Source of the DNA: Penium margaritaceum | Taxonomy: Eukaryota > Streptophyta > Zygnematophyceae > Desmidiales > Peniaceae | DNA: 64,000 bases | Assembly (NCBI GenBank): GCA_023375785.1 | Contig: SZWC01000805.1 | Span: 118,550-182,549, forward strand | Direction: 5' to 3' | In this document: piece after piece, positions 35,401 to 46,313 of the stretch | Numbering within the stretch: position 1 is the stretch's first letter | Layout: each line of letters opens with the position of its first letter | Notes under the pieces: model-generated | What the model was told of the DNA's origin: nothing | The model's input: the letters and a program-made list of their open reading frames with translations, nothing else | Database searches by the model: none | Program-made: the position numbers and the translations under genes

Positions 35401-35792
35401 GGGGGGAATCAAGCGGGGTTCTAGTTCGATCCGACGATATGGCCATTATCCTCGGCATCGGGGGGATTGCACTTGGACATGGCGCGATTGCATGTCATGA
35501 CGAGGATGACATGTAAGTGCGGCGACCACATACAATGCAATGCAGCGCCGAAGTTTGGCACCGAACCACTGACAGTGTGACAACTTCTACTTTGGATGGC
35601 AGCCTAGCTGGCAAAACATCTGACATCCGTCAGTGTTGTCTTCACCACATCTATGCATCGCACATGTGCGCATAAAGCACGTGACATGCACACCCCGGGG
35701 AGCATGAGGTGCCATGAGCGTTGCGCATGGCCGGTATCCGACGTGTGAAATGCACTCTGATTCATTCGAGCAACAAACGCATCACATACCAT

Positions 35793-35831
35793 TGTCCACT
35801 ACGGACAATTTACAACCGTCCGTAGTGGACA
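35793..35831. other. 14-bp perfect hairpin in the hAT 5' region
   Basis: TGTCCACTACGGAC (35793-35806) and its exact complement (35818-35831) around an 11-nt loop. It lies in the long non-coding stretch 35401-36176, in which I see no other feature apart from the hairpin at 36113. Confidence 0.85.
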
Positions 35832-36112
35832 GTTCACATGCTTGGATTACGTGGACGATTTGCTTCAATCAAAATGCAAGCATTATGTGGGATATTACGT
35901 ACTACATACGCTGGGTTTAATCGTTTTCTGGATACGAACTACCTCGTGCCAGAGTTTTTTCAAATAAAATATGGAAAATGGTTAAAAACCTTAGCATCGT
36001 GGGTTGGCCATCGTATCCTAACTTTCGGTGACGGGGTCTTCTCACGATTGCCATTTGTGACTTTGAGAGGGTTGTTTGCGTGGACGGGCACTCCGAGTGC
36101 TCGTCACTCGAC

Positions 36113-36143
36113 ACTCGTCGGTCAGAGTCTCTGACTGACGAGT
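36113..36143. other. 15-bp palindrome upstream of the transposase start
   Basis: ACTCGTCGGTCAGAG and CTCTGACTGACGAGT flank a single T, with one mismatch (G-T in RNA). It lies 33 bp before the transposase ATG and could be a cruciform or a 5'-UTR hairpin. Confidence 0.75.
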
Positions 36144-36176
36144 CGCCAGTCACAGACGACATCCATCGTTGGCACC

Positions 36177-38566
36177 ATGGCCGACGATCGTGCCGCGGAC
36201 GAGTCAGGCACACTGTGTTGCCCAGCTTCAGACGACAGCGGTGACGAGTCCCATGGTGAGAAACACAAGGATCGCGAAGAGACAGGCACGCCGTCTGTGC
36301 TGTGGCAGGAGTTCACCAAGACCGGGACGAAAGATGACCCGCATGCGTAGTGCAACCATTGCCCCAAAAACTATTCCACAAAGTAGGGGTGCACATCGAA
36401 CATGTGGAAGCACATGCAAAACAAACACCCCGTCATCTACAAGCGGCTGAAGGAGGAAGCCGTCGCTCAGGCGCTGAAGCAGGCCACTGTCCAGGCGGTT
36501 GCCGTCGTTGTCGAGGCTAAAAAGGGTGCACAAGTCAATCAGGAGAACACCATCATCGCGAGGGGCGTGGCTACGATCGGCGTCATGTTCAACAAGAGGT
36601 ATTTCCAGACTTGCGTCTGGAAACACGTCATCGACAGAAACATGAGCTTCCTCAGCATGGAGTCCAACTGGCTGCAGCAGGCTTTTGCGCACGCAAATCG
36701 AGCAGTTGTGATGCCAGGGCGCATGACCATCGCCAGGCAGATCGTTCTCGTTGTAGCCGCCTTCAAGACAAGAATTTGCCGGTAGCTGTCAGAGGAAAAT
36801 TCTGTAGTTTCTTTCACAATTGACGGCTGGAAAGGAGACAACAGGATGAAGTACGTCGGGGTGACAGCTCACTGGATGGAAGACTAGAAAATCAAGGCTG
36901 TGGCTCTGTCGTTCCCGGCTGTACCAGAGAGTCCCACTGTATTCAGGATGTTTGAAGTCTTGTCCGAGGCCCTGAAATCCTAGGGACTCTGGGACAAGAT
37001 GTTCTGCTTGACCGTGGACAATGAAAGCACGAACGATGCCATGATTGAAAATCACATCATCCACGCTGCAGACTGTTCATTCGTTAAGGTAGGGCATATT
37101 CGCTGCTTGGGGCACATCATGAATTTGGTGGTGAATGACCTCATGAACCTGCCCAGTATCACTGAAGTGATCTCATCTGCACGCGGCATTGTTGTTTTTG
37201 CAACCTGCAGCACGCCTCGTGAGAAGTCACACATGAACCGTGCCGCGGCTGAGGGTTTGACCTATCAGTCGTTGCACCTTGACACTGAGACGCACTGGAA
37301 CTCAACGCTTGACATGATGGAGCGTGTGCTGCCCTTAAAGCTTGTTTTGCCAAGCTGGCTTGACGGGTACGGGCGGGATGGTCAGGTGCTGAAGCTGAGC
37401 TCCGATGAGTGGACCCTCATCGCGCTCATAACCATGATTCTCAAGCCTTTCAAGGCTTACACTGACGACGTTAGTGGCAACAAGTACCCCATCCTCAATC
37501 TCGTCATCCCGTTCTTTGAGTCCATGTTTGACAAGCTCCCAGGATGGCAGGTGAAAACAGAGGCAGCAGTGGCAAAAAACAAGAGAAGGAGTGCTGTAGG
37601 GAAGCTGGATGCAAAGGAGAAGCTGTTGCAAAACTGGAGAAGTACGCTCGCCTCCTGACTGATCGCCATGTGTTGGCTACGGCTGCAGACCTGCGCTTCA
37701 GGCTTCGCTACTACACCAAAACCCATGGTCTCATGGGGATCCGGTCGGCAGCAGCTTTGTAGGTGAAGCTTCTACAATTGATGCGTCCCTACCATGATTG
37801 GGTGGAGCAAGAGCATGCTGAGGCAGAGGAGAGAGCAGTAGCATCAGCATTGTGTGAAGGAGCTGTCAACAACAACCATGAGTCTTCTAGAGCGCAGAGC
37901 TCCACGTCTACCTCCAATCGACAGTTATGCCCGCGGGCAGAGGAGCAGAGAGCAGAGGATGACGCACTCCTATTAGCAGCTCTAGCTGACCCAATGGCGG
38001 ACATGTTTGAGACGCCAATCCCGCCACCTGCAGCTGAAGTACAGTTGACGGGTCTGGAGGAAGAGGTGGACAGGTGGAACAAGCTGGACAAGAAGCATCC
38101 AAAGACCAACATTTTGAAGCACTACAGCAAGTTGCACAGGCAGTTTCCCACGTTCTATTTACTTGGCATGGACATTGTTTGCGTCCCTGGTACTTCCACG
38201 CCTTCTGAGCTCTTATTTTCTCTGGGCATGCACGTCATTACCGACTTCCGACACTCCTTGGCCCATCTGACCGTGGAGAATCTCTTGACGATGAAGAGCT
38301 GGATCAACGAGCCTACGCTTTGGGACTTCCCTGTCAGTGAACACGGCGTGGTGGCTAAGGAGTTGAAGGATGAGGAGGACCGTGTCAACGAGCTTTGGCG
38401 ACAGGCTCGGGAGACACTAGTTGGAGCAGCAGCAGAGGAGTTGGAAGGGCTGAGCCTTTTTGTGAACGACGAGGAGGATGAGGACATGGGGGACCTGGAC
38501 CTGGGGGGGGGGGAAGGGGATGGGGGGGACAACACGGGTGGGGATGAGGATGTTGTAGAAATGTAA
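36177..38566 (+). pseudogene. hAT transposase with BED zinc finger (six TAGs, one frameshift)
   Basis: hAT transposases cut and paste the element in the nucleus. ATG 36177 opens an acidic N-terminus. The BED finger has CNHC (36351-36362) and HMQNKH (His at 36411 and 36426). The catalytic RNase H-like fold shows SFTIDGWKGDN, LTVDNESTND and RCLGHIMNLVVND. The C-terminal dimerisation domain is at about 38080-38320 (FPTFYLLGMDIVCVP, STPSELLFSLG, LTVENLLTMKSW; the usual Arg of SER is Leu). Stops at 36348, 36384, 36783, 36885, 36981 and 37760 are all TAG, several at places where Gln is expected. The frame shifts between about 37615 and 37640. The end is an acidic, glycine-rich tail with TAA at 38564. 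Total ~796 codons, normal for the family. Confidence 0.93.
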
Positions 38567-39060
38567 AGAGATGGTACACATTTTCAGAACAAAAGCTCAT
38601 CTTTCTCTTCAGTGATGTTACATGTATATGCTCTATTTGATGCACTTGCCCATTTGCTCAGATCAAGTGTATGACCTGTTCATGCATTGAATGGAATGAA
38701 GCACCTTAACATGTGTTTACAAAGTACACCTTGATGCCATGGATGAAGTTGTCCACCTTGACACTTGCTTGCATATTGAACACTTATGTATTGAATGAAA
38801 TAGTGCACCATAGTCATGAGGACAAGTGCAATTACAATTATTAGCAATATCAGTACGTGCTATGTGGAAGCTTAAAGATAAACAGCAGGCTTTCAAACAA
38901 ACATCTGACGAAGCTTGTGGGTGCAACAATGGACCAGTGACATAGGGTGGAAATATGAAAGTAGAGGATGTACAAGAGATGATGAGCAAAGTCATGGACT
39001 TTGTGATAATTGCCTTTTCCCAAGTCGCAAGGTCATCCAAAGAAAAAGACGACCAAAATG
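38567..39060. other. hAT 3' non-coding region
   Basis: AT-rich sequence between transposase and the right subterminal repeats. ATTGAATG(G/A)AAT occurs twice (about 38685 and 38793). I recognise no gene here. Confidence 0.6.
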
Positions 39061-39195
39061 ACAGATCCGCGGTCTAACGGATCCTAGGATTCGAGAGTCC
39101 GAGGATACGCGGATCCTGATCCGGATCCGTGGATCCGGATCCACTTCCATGATCCGATCCGCGGATGCGGATCCAACTCCGGATCTGCGGATCAG
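39060..39195. promoter_or_regulatory. Right subterminal hAT repeats
   Basis: Dense GGATCC, CCGCGG and GGATCCGGATCC words mirroring 35295-35400; probable transposase binding region. Confidence 0.7.
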
Positions 39196-39213
39196 ATCCG
39201 GTGTGCACCCTTA

Positions 39214-39221
39214 CCTAGTGG
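39214..39221. repeat. hAT target-site duplication, right
   Basis: CCTAGTGG, identical to 35269-35276. Confidence 0.95.
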
Positions 39222-39982
39222 TGACCTAGTTGTTCCCTTGTTGCGTCCTAGTTATGCTCTAGTTGCATCCTAGTTACGCCCTTGTTGTAACATATTTGCA
39301 TCCTAGTTGCACCCTAGTTACACCCTAGTTACGTCCTACTTGTACCCTACTTGCATCCTACTTGCGCCCTATACATGCCCTAGTTGCGCCCTATTTTCAC
39401 CCTAGATGTACCCTACTTACGCTTTACTTGCACCCTACTTCTGCCCTGCTTGCGCGCTTGTAGCCCCCCACTTGTCCCCTAGTTATGCCCTAGTTATGCC
39501 CGAGTTGTGTACCCAGTTCTACCAAAGTTGGACACTAGCGACACCCTAGTTCCGCCCTACATGCATCCTAGTTGCGCTCTACTTACATTCTAGTTGCACC
39601 TTACTTTCACCTTAGGTACACTCTAGTTATGCCCTTCTTGTGTCATAGTTGTGCCTTTGCTGGACACTAGCTACACCCTCGTTACGCACAAGTTACATCC
39701 TAGTTGCGCCCAAGTTATGCCCTTGTTGCGCCCTATGTGTGCCTAATTACACCATAGTTCTACCCCAATTGCATCCTACTTGCATCATATTTTAATCCAA
39801 GTTGTGCCCTAGCTGTGCCCAAGTTATGCCCTTGTTGCGCCCTATGTGCGCCCAACTTACACCATAGTTCTGCCCCAATTGCATCCTACTTGCATCATAT
39901 TTGCATCCAAGTTACACCATAGTCCTACTTATGCTATGCTTACGCCTTAGTTACACCCTAGTTGCATCCTTATTGTGCCCTG
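39222..39982. repeat. 11-bp satellite-like array, block 4
   Basis: Direct continuation of block 3 beyond the hAT insertion. It contains an internal near-duplication of about 105 bp (39700-39795 against 39810-39915, sharing CCCTTGTTGCGCCCTATGTG and ATTGCATCCTACTTGCATCA). Confidence 0.93.
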
Positions 39983-40537
39983 TGAGAGCAAAAACAAACA
40001 TTTTGGGACCTGTCCCATTGCATTTGGTGAAGTGTAGAGTGAAATGCGCTAGAGGTGAATGTGCATGGCGACCTAGGTAATCTGGTAGTAACATCGAGCT
40101 CTTACGGGTGAGACTCGCTAACCGAGTCTCACCCATCGGCCGGCGAGCAAGGCCCGCCGGCCCAAAAGTGAAGACAGGGCAAAGCCCTCGCTTGACCCTC
40201 AAAAGAGGGATCCTACACTCGGATACCCCAAATCACGGTCTAAGACAAAACCTAGTCCACGAGCCTACAGTAATCCAGGAAACATCCAGTAAACGGACTA
40301 ATCTAGGTATTCTAAGGTGGTGAGCATTGCATGTAAGATTTAGCATCTAGTCTTTGTAGGCTGCATCGAGCCATGTGGCCAGGGCGGAGGTGACCACACT
40401 ACGGCGCGAAGCCCCGAGGCCATGAGAATGCCCGTCAGAATGTCGCGCTCATGGTGCGTCACCTCCACTCTCTGAGCCAGCATGCCATGCACACTCACGG
40501 CCACACCAATGGAGAGATATATACACAAAGATTAACA
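39983..40537 (-). repeat. Family-C 3' LTR
   Basis: 555 bp; on the minus strand it starts TGTTAATC and ends GCTCTCA. High similarity to 45758-46313 throughout, including two adjacent hairpins. Confidence 0.9.
40106..40162. other. Paired GC hairpins in the family-C LTR
   Basis: GGGTGAGACTCG (40106-40117) pairs perfectly with 40123-40134 across a 5-nt loop. Immediately after, GGCCGGCG (40138-40145) pairs with CGCCGGCC (40155-40162). The other LTR keeps both (first one at 45883-45911, with one change). Confidence 0.85.
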
Positions 40538-40548
40538 CACCCCCTTGG
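40538..40548 (-). other. Family-C polypurine tract
   Basis: CCAAGGGGGTG on the minus strand directly precedes the 3' LTR; this is the expected plus-strand primer for reverse transcription. Confidence 0.7.
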
Positions 40549-40585
40549 ACATGAGTGTAGTGGGCATGGAATCCAGTTGATGCAA

Positions 40586-43340
40586 TTATTGATGCAATGA
40601 GGAGGAGGACAAGGTTTTGGTAAGGAAGTCAGCCAACTGGGCATCGCCACTGATGGTGCAATCACTAATGATGCCTGCTTTGACCGCTTCACGAACAAAG
40701 TGATGTTCAGTGTTGATGTACTTGGTGGGTGGATACAACACACCATCATTAGCAGCAATGCGGGGAGCAGCGGATTTGTCACAATGCAGTGGCACAACAG
40801 ACACCACCAGCCCCAATTCTTCAAGCAGACGTGCAAGCCAAATACCCTCACATGCACCCTCCTCCAATGCCATGTATTCCGCTTCAGCCACACTGCGCGC
40901 CACACATGATTGCTTTGCACTTCGCCACGACACATCTTTACCCCACACGCAAAACACATAGCCACCGTGACTGCAAACTATACGGTCACAGGCATAGTCA
41001 CTGTCACAGTACCCATCAAGCAGCGGGTTTAATGTGGGAGCAAACACCAGTCCAGGTTTAGCTCTGTCAAACACATAATGCAGCAGCTTGAGCAATGCCT
41101 TGTGATGTGTGCTGCGTAGCTGCTAGCCAAACTGAGCCAATACATTGACTGCACAAGAGATGTCCGGTCGTGTTGTGGAGGCAAGGTAGGAGAGACTGCC
41201 AGCAATCTGTCGATACAGTGTCGGGTCAGTGTCAAGTCCATAGTCTATCGTGCGGACGTCCAACAGGTGTGCATAGACATTAGGGCTCATGGGGGACTCT
41301 TGTGCTGGGAGATGGTGTACGAGATGGTTAAAATGGGAAGTGAGATGTGCAATGAATCGTCCTTGATGCAAGGTAAGTGTCCGTTCCTTTCTGTTCCTGA
41401 CGATGTTCATGCCAAGGAATCTACATGCCTCACCCGAATCTGTCATGCGATAACGTAGTGTGAGGAGTGGTTTGGTGTGTATAATGAGGGTGAGTGAGGG
41501 GGACAGAATGAGTAGATCATCCACATACACCAAAAGAGCCATTGGTACATTGTCCGCCCACTGCAAGAAGAGAGACAGATCGCAATGAATCTGAGTGAAA
41601 CTGCCACTCTCTACAGTCCGTTGAATCTCCTTATTCCAACGTCGTAGCGCTTGCTTCAGGCCATACAAGGCTTTCAACAGGAGCCATAACCCATCTGTCC
41701 CATCCTCAAATCCTTCCGATTGTTTCACATACAATTACTCCTCTAGAGGACCATTGAGGAACACATTCTTAGCGTCCATCTGATGGATTTCCCAGTCCTC
41801 ACCAGCCGTCACAGCCAACAGCACATGGCTTGAGCTGTACTTGCCAACAAGCGCATAGGTGTCTGTGAAATCCTGCCCTGAAATCTGGTAGAACCCCTAA
41901 GCTACTTGTCAGGCTTTGTACTTCTCAATGATACCCTTCAGATTGCGTTTCAGTTTGAACACCCATTTGACGTCTATGGCTTTCCGCCCAGGAGGCAACG
42001 GCACCAACTGGTACACTCCATGGTCTAGTAGAGCGTTCAGCTGAGTACTCATGGCTTTCTCCCAAGCCAGCGCATCAGGTCGCCCCCTCGCCTCCTTGAG
42101 TGTCAAAAGGTTCTGTATGTGAGGTGTCGTTGTTGTTGACACCGACGGTGTGATAGAACTGTCTGTAATGGACGCATGGCAAGGTACGCAGAGACCGCCT
42201 TGTTGGTTCAGGCGAGGGTGTGGAAGTTAACTCGGCATCCAGGTGTGTGCCCGTGGGATTTAGTCTCGGTGGGGGGACGATGCACCAGAGCTTGTGCTAG
42301 CAAGATCTGAGGGTGTGAGAAGATCTCGAGGCATAGGTGAGCCAGTGTCAGCTCTAGGAGCCATCTGTTTGCTGAGCCTTGTGTCGGGCTGGGAACAAAC
42401 ACGGGAACACTGACGTATGTTGGGTAGTGTTGAGGGGAAGGCATGGATGGAGCATGCCTCAGGGTGCGGAACTCCTTGCAGGACAAGTGCTCTAGAAAGG
42501 AAGCATCGTGACTTTCCATGAAGGAGTGGTTTATGGGATCCCAAAACCGCCACGTTTTCGATGCATGAGAGACCTCCACAAAGACACACCATCGTCCACG
42601 TGGGCTGAGCTTGTTTTCACGTTGTGAGTGTAGGAACTAGACACATGCCATCGTTCCCCACACTCGAGCTGGTTGTAAGTCGGCTTTTCCCCTAAACCAG
42701 CATTCCCAGGGTGTCACTGTTTTGGGTAGTGAGCCTTGGGGCACACGATTCCACACCCATGTGCCATATTTGAGTGCTTCTTTCCAAAAACTGTATGGTA
42801 GACCTGATTTTCTGAGCAATGTGTATAGCGCATCCCCTAGTGTTCGGTGCCACCGTTCTACCACATCGTTCTGTTGTGGTGTGTATGGGGCGGTGGTCTG
42901 ATGTTGGATACCTTTAGACTTAAGCTCAGCAGTCAGGGATCCAAGGAGTTCCCCTCCACTGTCCGTTCGCAGTGTTAGAAGTTTGCATCATGTTTGCCGC
43001 TGAGCGAGGGCTATCCACTCAGCGATAGCCCTCTGGGCATCTCCCTTTGTTTTCAACAGAATTGCGCACCTAAAACGACTGTAGTCAACTGTGAGTGTCA
43101 ACACATACAGAGACCCGTATTGGAGAGAGGGCACAGGCATATGTCCAGTGAGATCCGCATGAACCAATGCAAGTGGGGAAGTGGATTCCCTTATAGACTT
43201 AGGAAAGGTCTGTCGATGTGCCTTCCCCTCAAGACATTCTAGACAAGTGTCTTCTTTGAGACCATGAGCACAACATCTAGGCTAGAGACCATGTGTAGGA
43301 ACATGCTTCAACATGTCTGCAACAGAATCAATGTGGGTGT
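40586..43340 (-). pseudogene. Copia family-C integrase, RT and RNase H
   Basis: Minus strand, from high to low coordinates. Integrase: ALVHADLTGHM, LRTDSGGE and DVVERWHRT (all three catalytic acidic residues seen), then YSFWKEALKYGTWVWNR. RT: YQLVPLPPGRKAIDVKWVFK, EIHQMDAKNVFLNGPLEE, ALYGLKQALRRWNK, LLVYVDDLLIL. RNase H: LDGYCDSDYACDR, SVAEAEYMALEEGACEG, LADFLTKTL, ending at 40586. Stops are at about 42991 (TGA), 41908 and 41896 (in the KYKA segment), 41734 (TAA) and 41123 (TAG). Otherwise the frame is well preserved. Confidence 0.9.
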
Positions 43341-45190
43341 GTGTCAACCGGCAGTGGATGAGGACCGTATGCTTTGAAATCATGGCTGTCGAAGTATGCA
43401 CTTGTGGTCGTGATGAATGTGTGTGTACAAGAGGAAAGAGTATTAGATGGTAGAGCATGTCAACGTGTAATGGCCCGTCAGCCAGCAGGGCACCAGCAGC
43501 ATCAAAGAGCATGCATCATTGCTTTTGCGTTAGAGTGGACACGTTTAACTGGTTGTCTAGCTGCCCCCCCCACAACAGATTGACTTTTAGCCGAGGTACA
43601 TAGAGCACACCAGTCAGCCACAACACCCCCTCTGGTGCCTCTAGAGCAACGGTGCCCACCCCTTCAACCTCTAAGACCTCGCTTGTTTTATTCTTCACCC
43701 CATCCACATCATGCACGGCATGCAAGGCAACAAACAACTGGCGATGCGCAGACAATTGATGCAACGCAACAGTGTCAAACAACTATTCGTGCATGGGAAG
43801 TGTATGGCTCGTGGTGACATGGGTGTGCCCTAGCCGTTGACCTGACGGCTGTGGCATGGAGATTGCCTTAGGTAGCTAGGTCTCCATGGGAACTGCCCAG
43901 CCAAACCGGGGTGGAGACGCTAGGGGCTGCTGAGGCTCAAGTGTCTCTGCGTAGACACGGTGCGCCCACGCCGGTACGGGCGTGGGAGCACTCAAGTTCT
44001 GCGGCACCTAGTAGGGGTCCTGGTGTGCAGAAAGTCGAGCCATAGGCGTGGGCGGTGGCAGCTGCTGCTATGGCAGGCCAAAGGTAGCACCACAAAACGG
44101 CCCTGAAGGTTGGGTGGATGAGCTTGGTCCCTGCATGTTTGGCCCCACCCAGCTAGCCATTGGGTATGCTGGATGTGACTTCTGCATATGTTGCTACTGG
44201 CGCTGCTGCGGTTGTGGCTGTTGCCACTGCTGCTGCTGAGTAGGCTGCTGCTGCTGCCTTTGTTGCTTTTCCATCATCTGCCGCTACAGTGTGCAACGCT
44301 GGCGCCAAAAGAGCCCCGCGTGATTGCAGAAGCTACACCTTTATCCTTTGCAACTGCGCCCTCGGCCGCCACCACCACTGCCTGAGGTGCCTCGCCCTCG
44401 TGCACCACTGCTCCCGGCCTGTGTCTATGTCACGTGTGCAGCGGTAGCAGCACCCGCTGAGGTATCCTTGTGTACGTATGCCATTGGAGATGTGCTTGCT
44501 GCGTCACAGGAATTGCCTTTGAGGATGTCCTCGTAGTTGCGCAGCTGTGCGAAGATGACAAAGATATCTATCTTCTTGATCTCTTCCACTGGATGGTAAT
44601 GGAAGACCTCACGTCTGAATTCCTCATACATCTCTCCTAGATGCAGTAGTACAAAATCCAACCATTCAAGGATAGATCAAGCTGCGCAAAGCCCCAGAAG
44701 TCGACGCCGAATGTCCATCGCCTCATCCCAATATTCTACAACCGGTGCTCCTAGTTTTGGAAAGAGGTGACGCAGCTTGTCACGCAAGGTCACGACGAGA
44801 GTCATCCCTTGCTCCTCTTGGCAGGTTGTGAGGTGCTTCTAAGCATCGTAAGGGCGGGGATCTCCAGTGCGAGGGTCGGTCGGATCCGCACCCTTGCTCC
44901 CAAAGCGGTACTCGCTCACTGCATTCGCCTGAGAGTCAGGTAGAGCATGATGTAGTGCAGTGAAGGCACGCATCAGGATGTATGCCTGTGCGGTGTCTCG
45001 GGTTGGGATAAGGTAGCATGCTTCAAGATTGTGCTCGGCGGCCCAATCCAGGAAGAGATATTTCCACGCAAGGAAGTCTCTTGTTCCTAGTGATGAAGGG
45101 GACAGGTCCTTGTGCCCGCGCCCAAGCTACGCCATGGATGCTACCGTTAGGGTGACGGACGGCGTATCGCCGCCTGGCACTTAACCGATG
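43341..45190 (-). pseudogene. Copia family-C gag and protease
   Basis: Gag core remnants are at 44425-45180 (FVLLHLGEMYEEFRREVFHY, FAQLRNYEDIL). An RGG-like segment and a zinc-knuckle remnant follow (CSFCNHAGLFWRQRC, about 44295-44340, where Leu replaces the ligand His). A Gln/Pro-rich stretch (43980-44280) is interrupted by TAGs within CAG runs. The protease/pre-integrase region is at 43516-43782 (VALEAPEGVLWLTGVLYVPRL, NLLWGGQL). Several frame breaks prevent a single reading. Confidence 0.75.
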
Positions 45191-45411
45191 TGGCCGCCCT
45201 CTACTTCGATCATCCTTACCCCTTCAAGAGTTCCTGCTCAGTCTACCTCATTTCCGCTATGCAGTGACTCAAGTGTGTGGCTGTTAGCAGTGCAATGGGG
45301 GGCCAACAAAGTTTTGAGAGCAATTCCCCTGGCCCACATTGGGCCCAGCTTTTGGATGAGGGCCGTTTGCTCTGGGAGTGCGCCTTACACTGCGGTAGGA
45401 ACCCTGCAGCC

Positions 45412-45446
<35 letters not shown>

Positions 45447-45745
45447 ACCCCTCCCTGCCCTCCCTCAGCCCCAACCTGGTTTTTACCCGTTGTTTAGGTG
45501 GTCTTAGGGCGGGTATGGAGTGGTGGCGCCATCTTGGGCCCCCAATTCCCGTTGAAGGCATCTCCCTTGCCTAGGCGACGATCTAGGTACTCTGGCGGAG
45601 ACGCCCTGGGGCTCCCACAAGCCCTGGATACCTCTGGCCGTAGTGGAGGTGGCCTCCTGCGCCCTCTTGGGTTGTCCACGATCACGGTCTGACCCCTTTT
45701 TTGGCGCATACAGCATCGTCCGGCCGCCTTTTGGCCCGCGCAAGA
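45191..45745 (-). other. Family-C leader region
   Basis: Non-coding stretch between primer site and gag, unusually C/G-rich, with the C32 homopolymer. Short frames on both strands here are low-complexity and not recognised. Confidence 0.6.
45414..45445 (+). repeat. Poly-C homopolymer (32 bp)
   Basis: Thirty-two uninterrupted C residues on the plus strand, poly-G in the sense orientation of the element. The length may be unreliable in the assembly. Confidence 0.95.
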
Positions 45746-45757
45746 GCTCTGATACCA
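45746..45757 (-). other. Family-C primer-binding site
   Basis: The minus strand reads TGGTATCAGAGC, complementary to the 3' end of plant-type initiator tRNA-Met, next to the 5' LTR. Confidence 0.92.
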
Positions 45758-46313
45758 TGAGAGAGCAAAAACAAACAGTTTGGGACCAGTCCCACAGCAT
45801 TTGGTGAACTGTAGAGTGCGCTAGAGATGAATGTGCATGGCGGCCTAGGTAATCTGGTAGTAACAGCCCATCGAGCTCTTACGGGTGAGACTCGCTAACC
45901 GAGTCTCATCCATCGGCCGGCGAGCGAGGCTCGCCGGCCCAAAAGCGAAGTGAGGGCAAAGTCCTTGCTTGACCCTCGAAAGAGGGATCCTAAACTCGGA
46001 TACCCCAAATCAGGGTCCGAGACAAAACCTAGTCAACGAGCCTACATTAGTTCAGGAAACATCCAGTAAACGGACAAATCTAGGTATTCTAAGGTGGTGA
46101 GCATTGCACGTAAGATTTAGCATCTAGTCTTTCTAGGCTGCATCAAGCCATGCGGCCAGGCCGGAGGTGACCACACTAGGGCGCGAAGCCCCGAGGCCAT
46201 GAGAACGCCCGTCAGAATGTCGCGCTCATGGTACGTCACCTCCACTCTCTAAGCCAGCATGCCCTATGCACTCACGTCCACACCAATGGAGAGATATATA
46301 CATAAAATTTACA
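45758..46313 (-). repeat. Family-C 5' LTR
   Basis: 556 bp, paired with 39983-40537. A TATATATA-like stretch is near 46293-46302. It ends directly at array block 5. Confidence 0.9.

Larger units (their letters stand above)
35277..39213 (+). mobile_element. hAT DNA transposon (BED-type)
   Basis: 3937 bp. Terminal inverted repeats are TAAGGGTGCACACC (35277-35290) and its complement at the right end (39200-39213), with a perfect 8-bp target duplication. Both subterminal regions (35295-35400 and 39060-39195) are packed with GGATCCGCGGAT-like words in both orientations, as expected for transposase binding sites. It encodes one transposase, now a pseudogene (36177-38566). The clean ends suggest a more recent insertion than the older copia copies. 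Confidence 0.95.
39983..46313 (-). mobile_element. Copia family-C element, near full length
   Basis: 6331 bp with two 555-556 bp LTRs, a TGGTATCAGAGC primer site, a purine tract next to the 3' LTR, and gag, protease, integrase, RT and RNase H in copia order on the minus strand. The flanks CCCTG (39978-39982) and CCCTA (46314-46318) are a one-mismatch 5-bp target duplication within the array. Stops in pol show it is inactive. It shares no LTR sequence with families A or B. Confidence 0.92.

Noticed and set aside
38385-38645. Minus-strand Pro/Ser-rich frames opposite the hAT transposase end (38155-38645)
   Set aside because: They are shadows of the acidic, glycine-rich transposase tail on the other strand.
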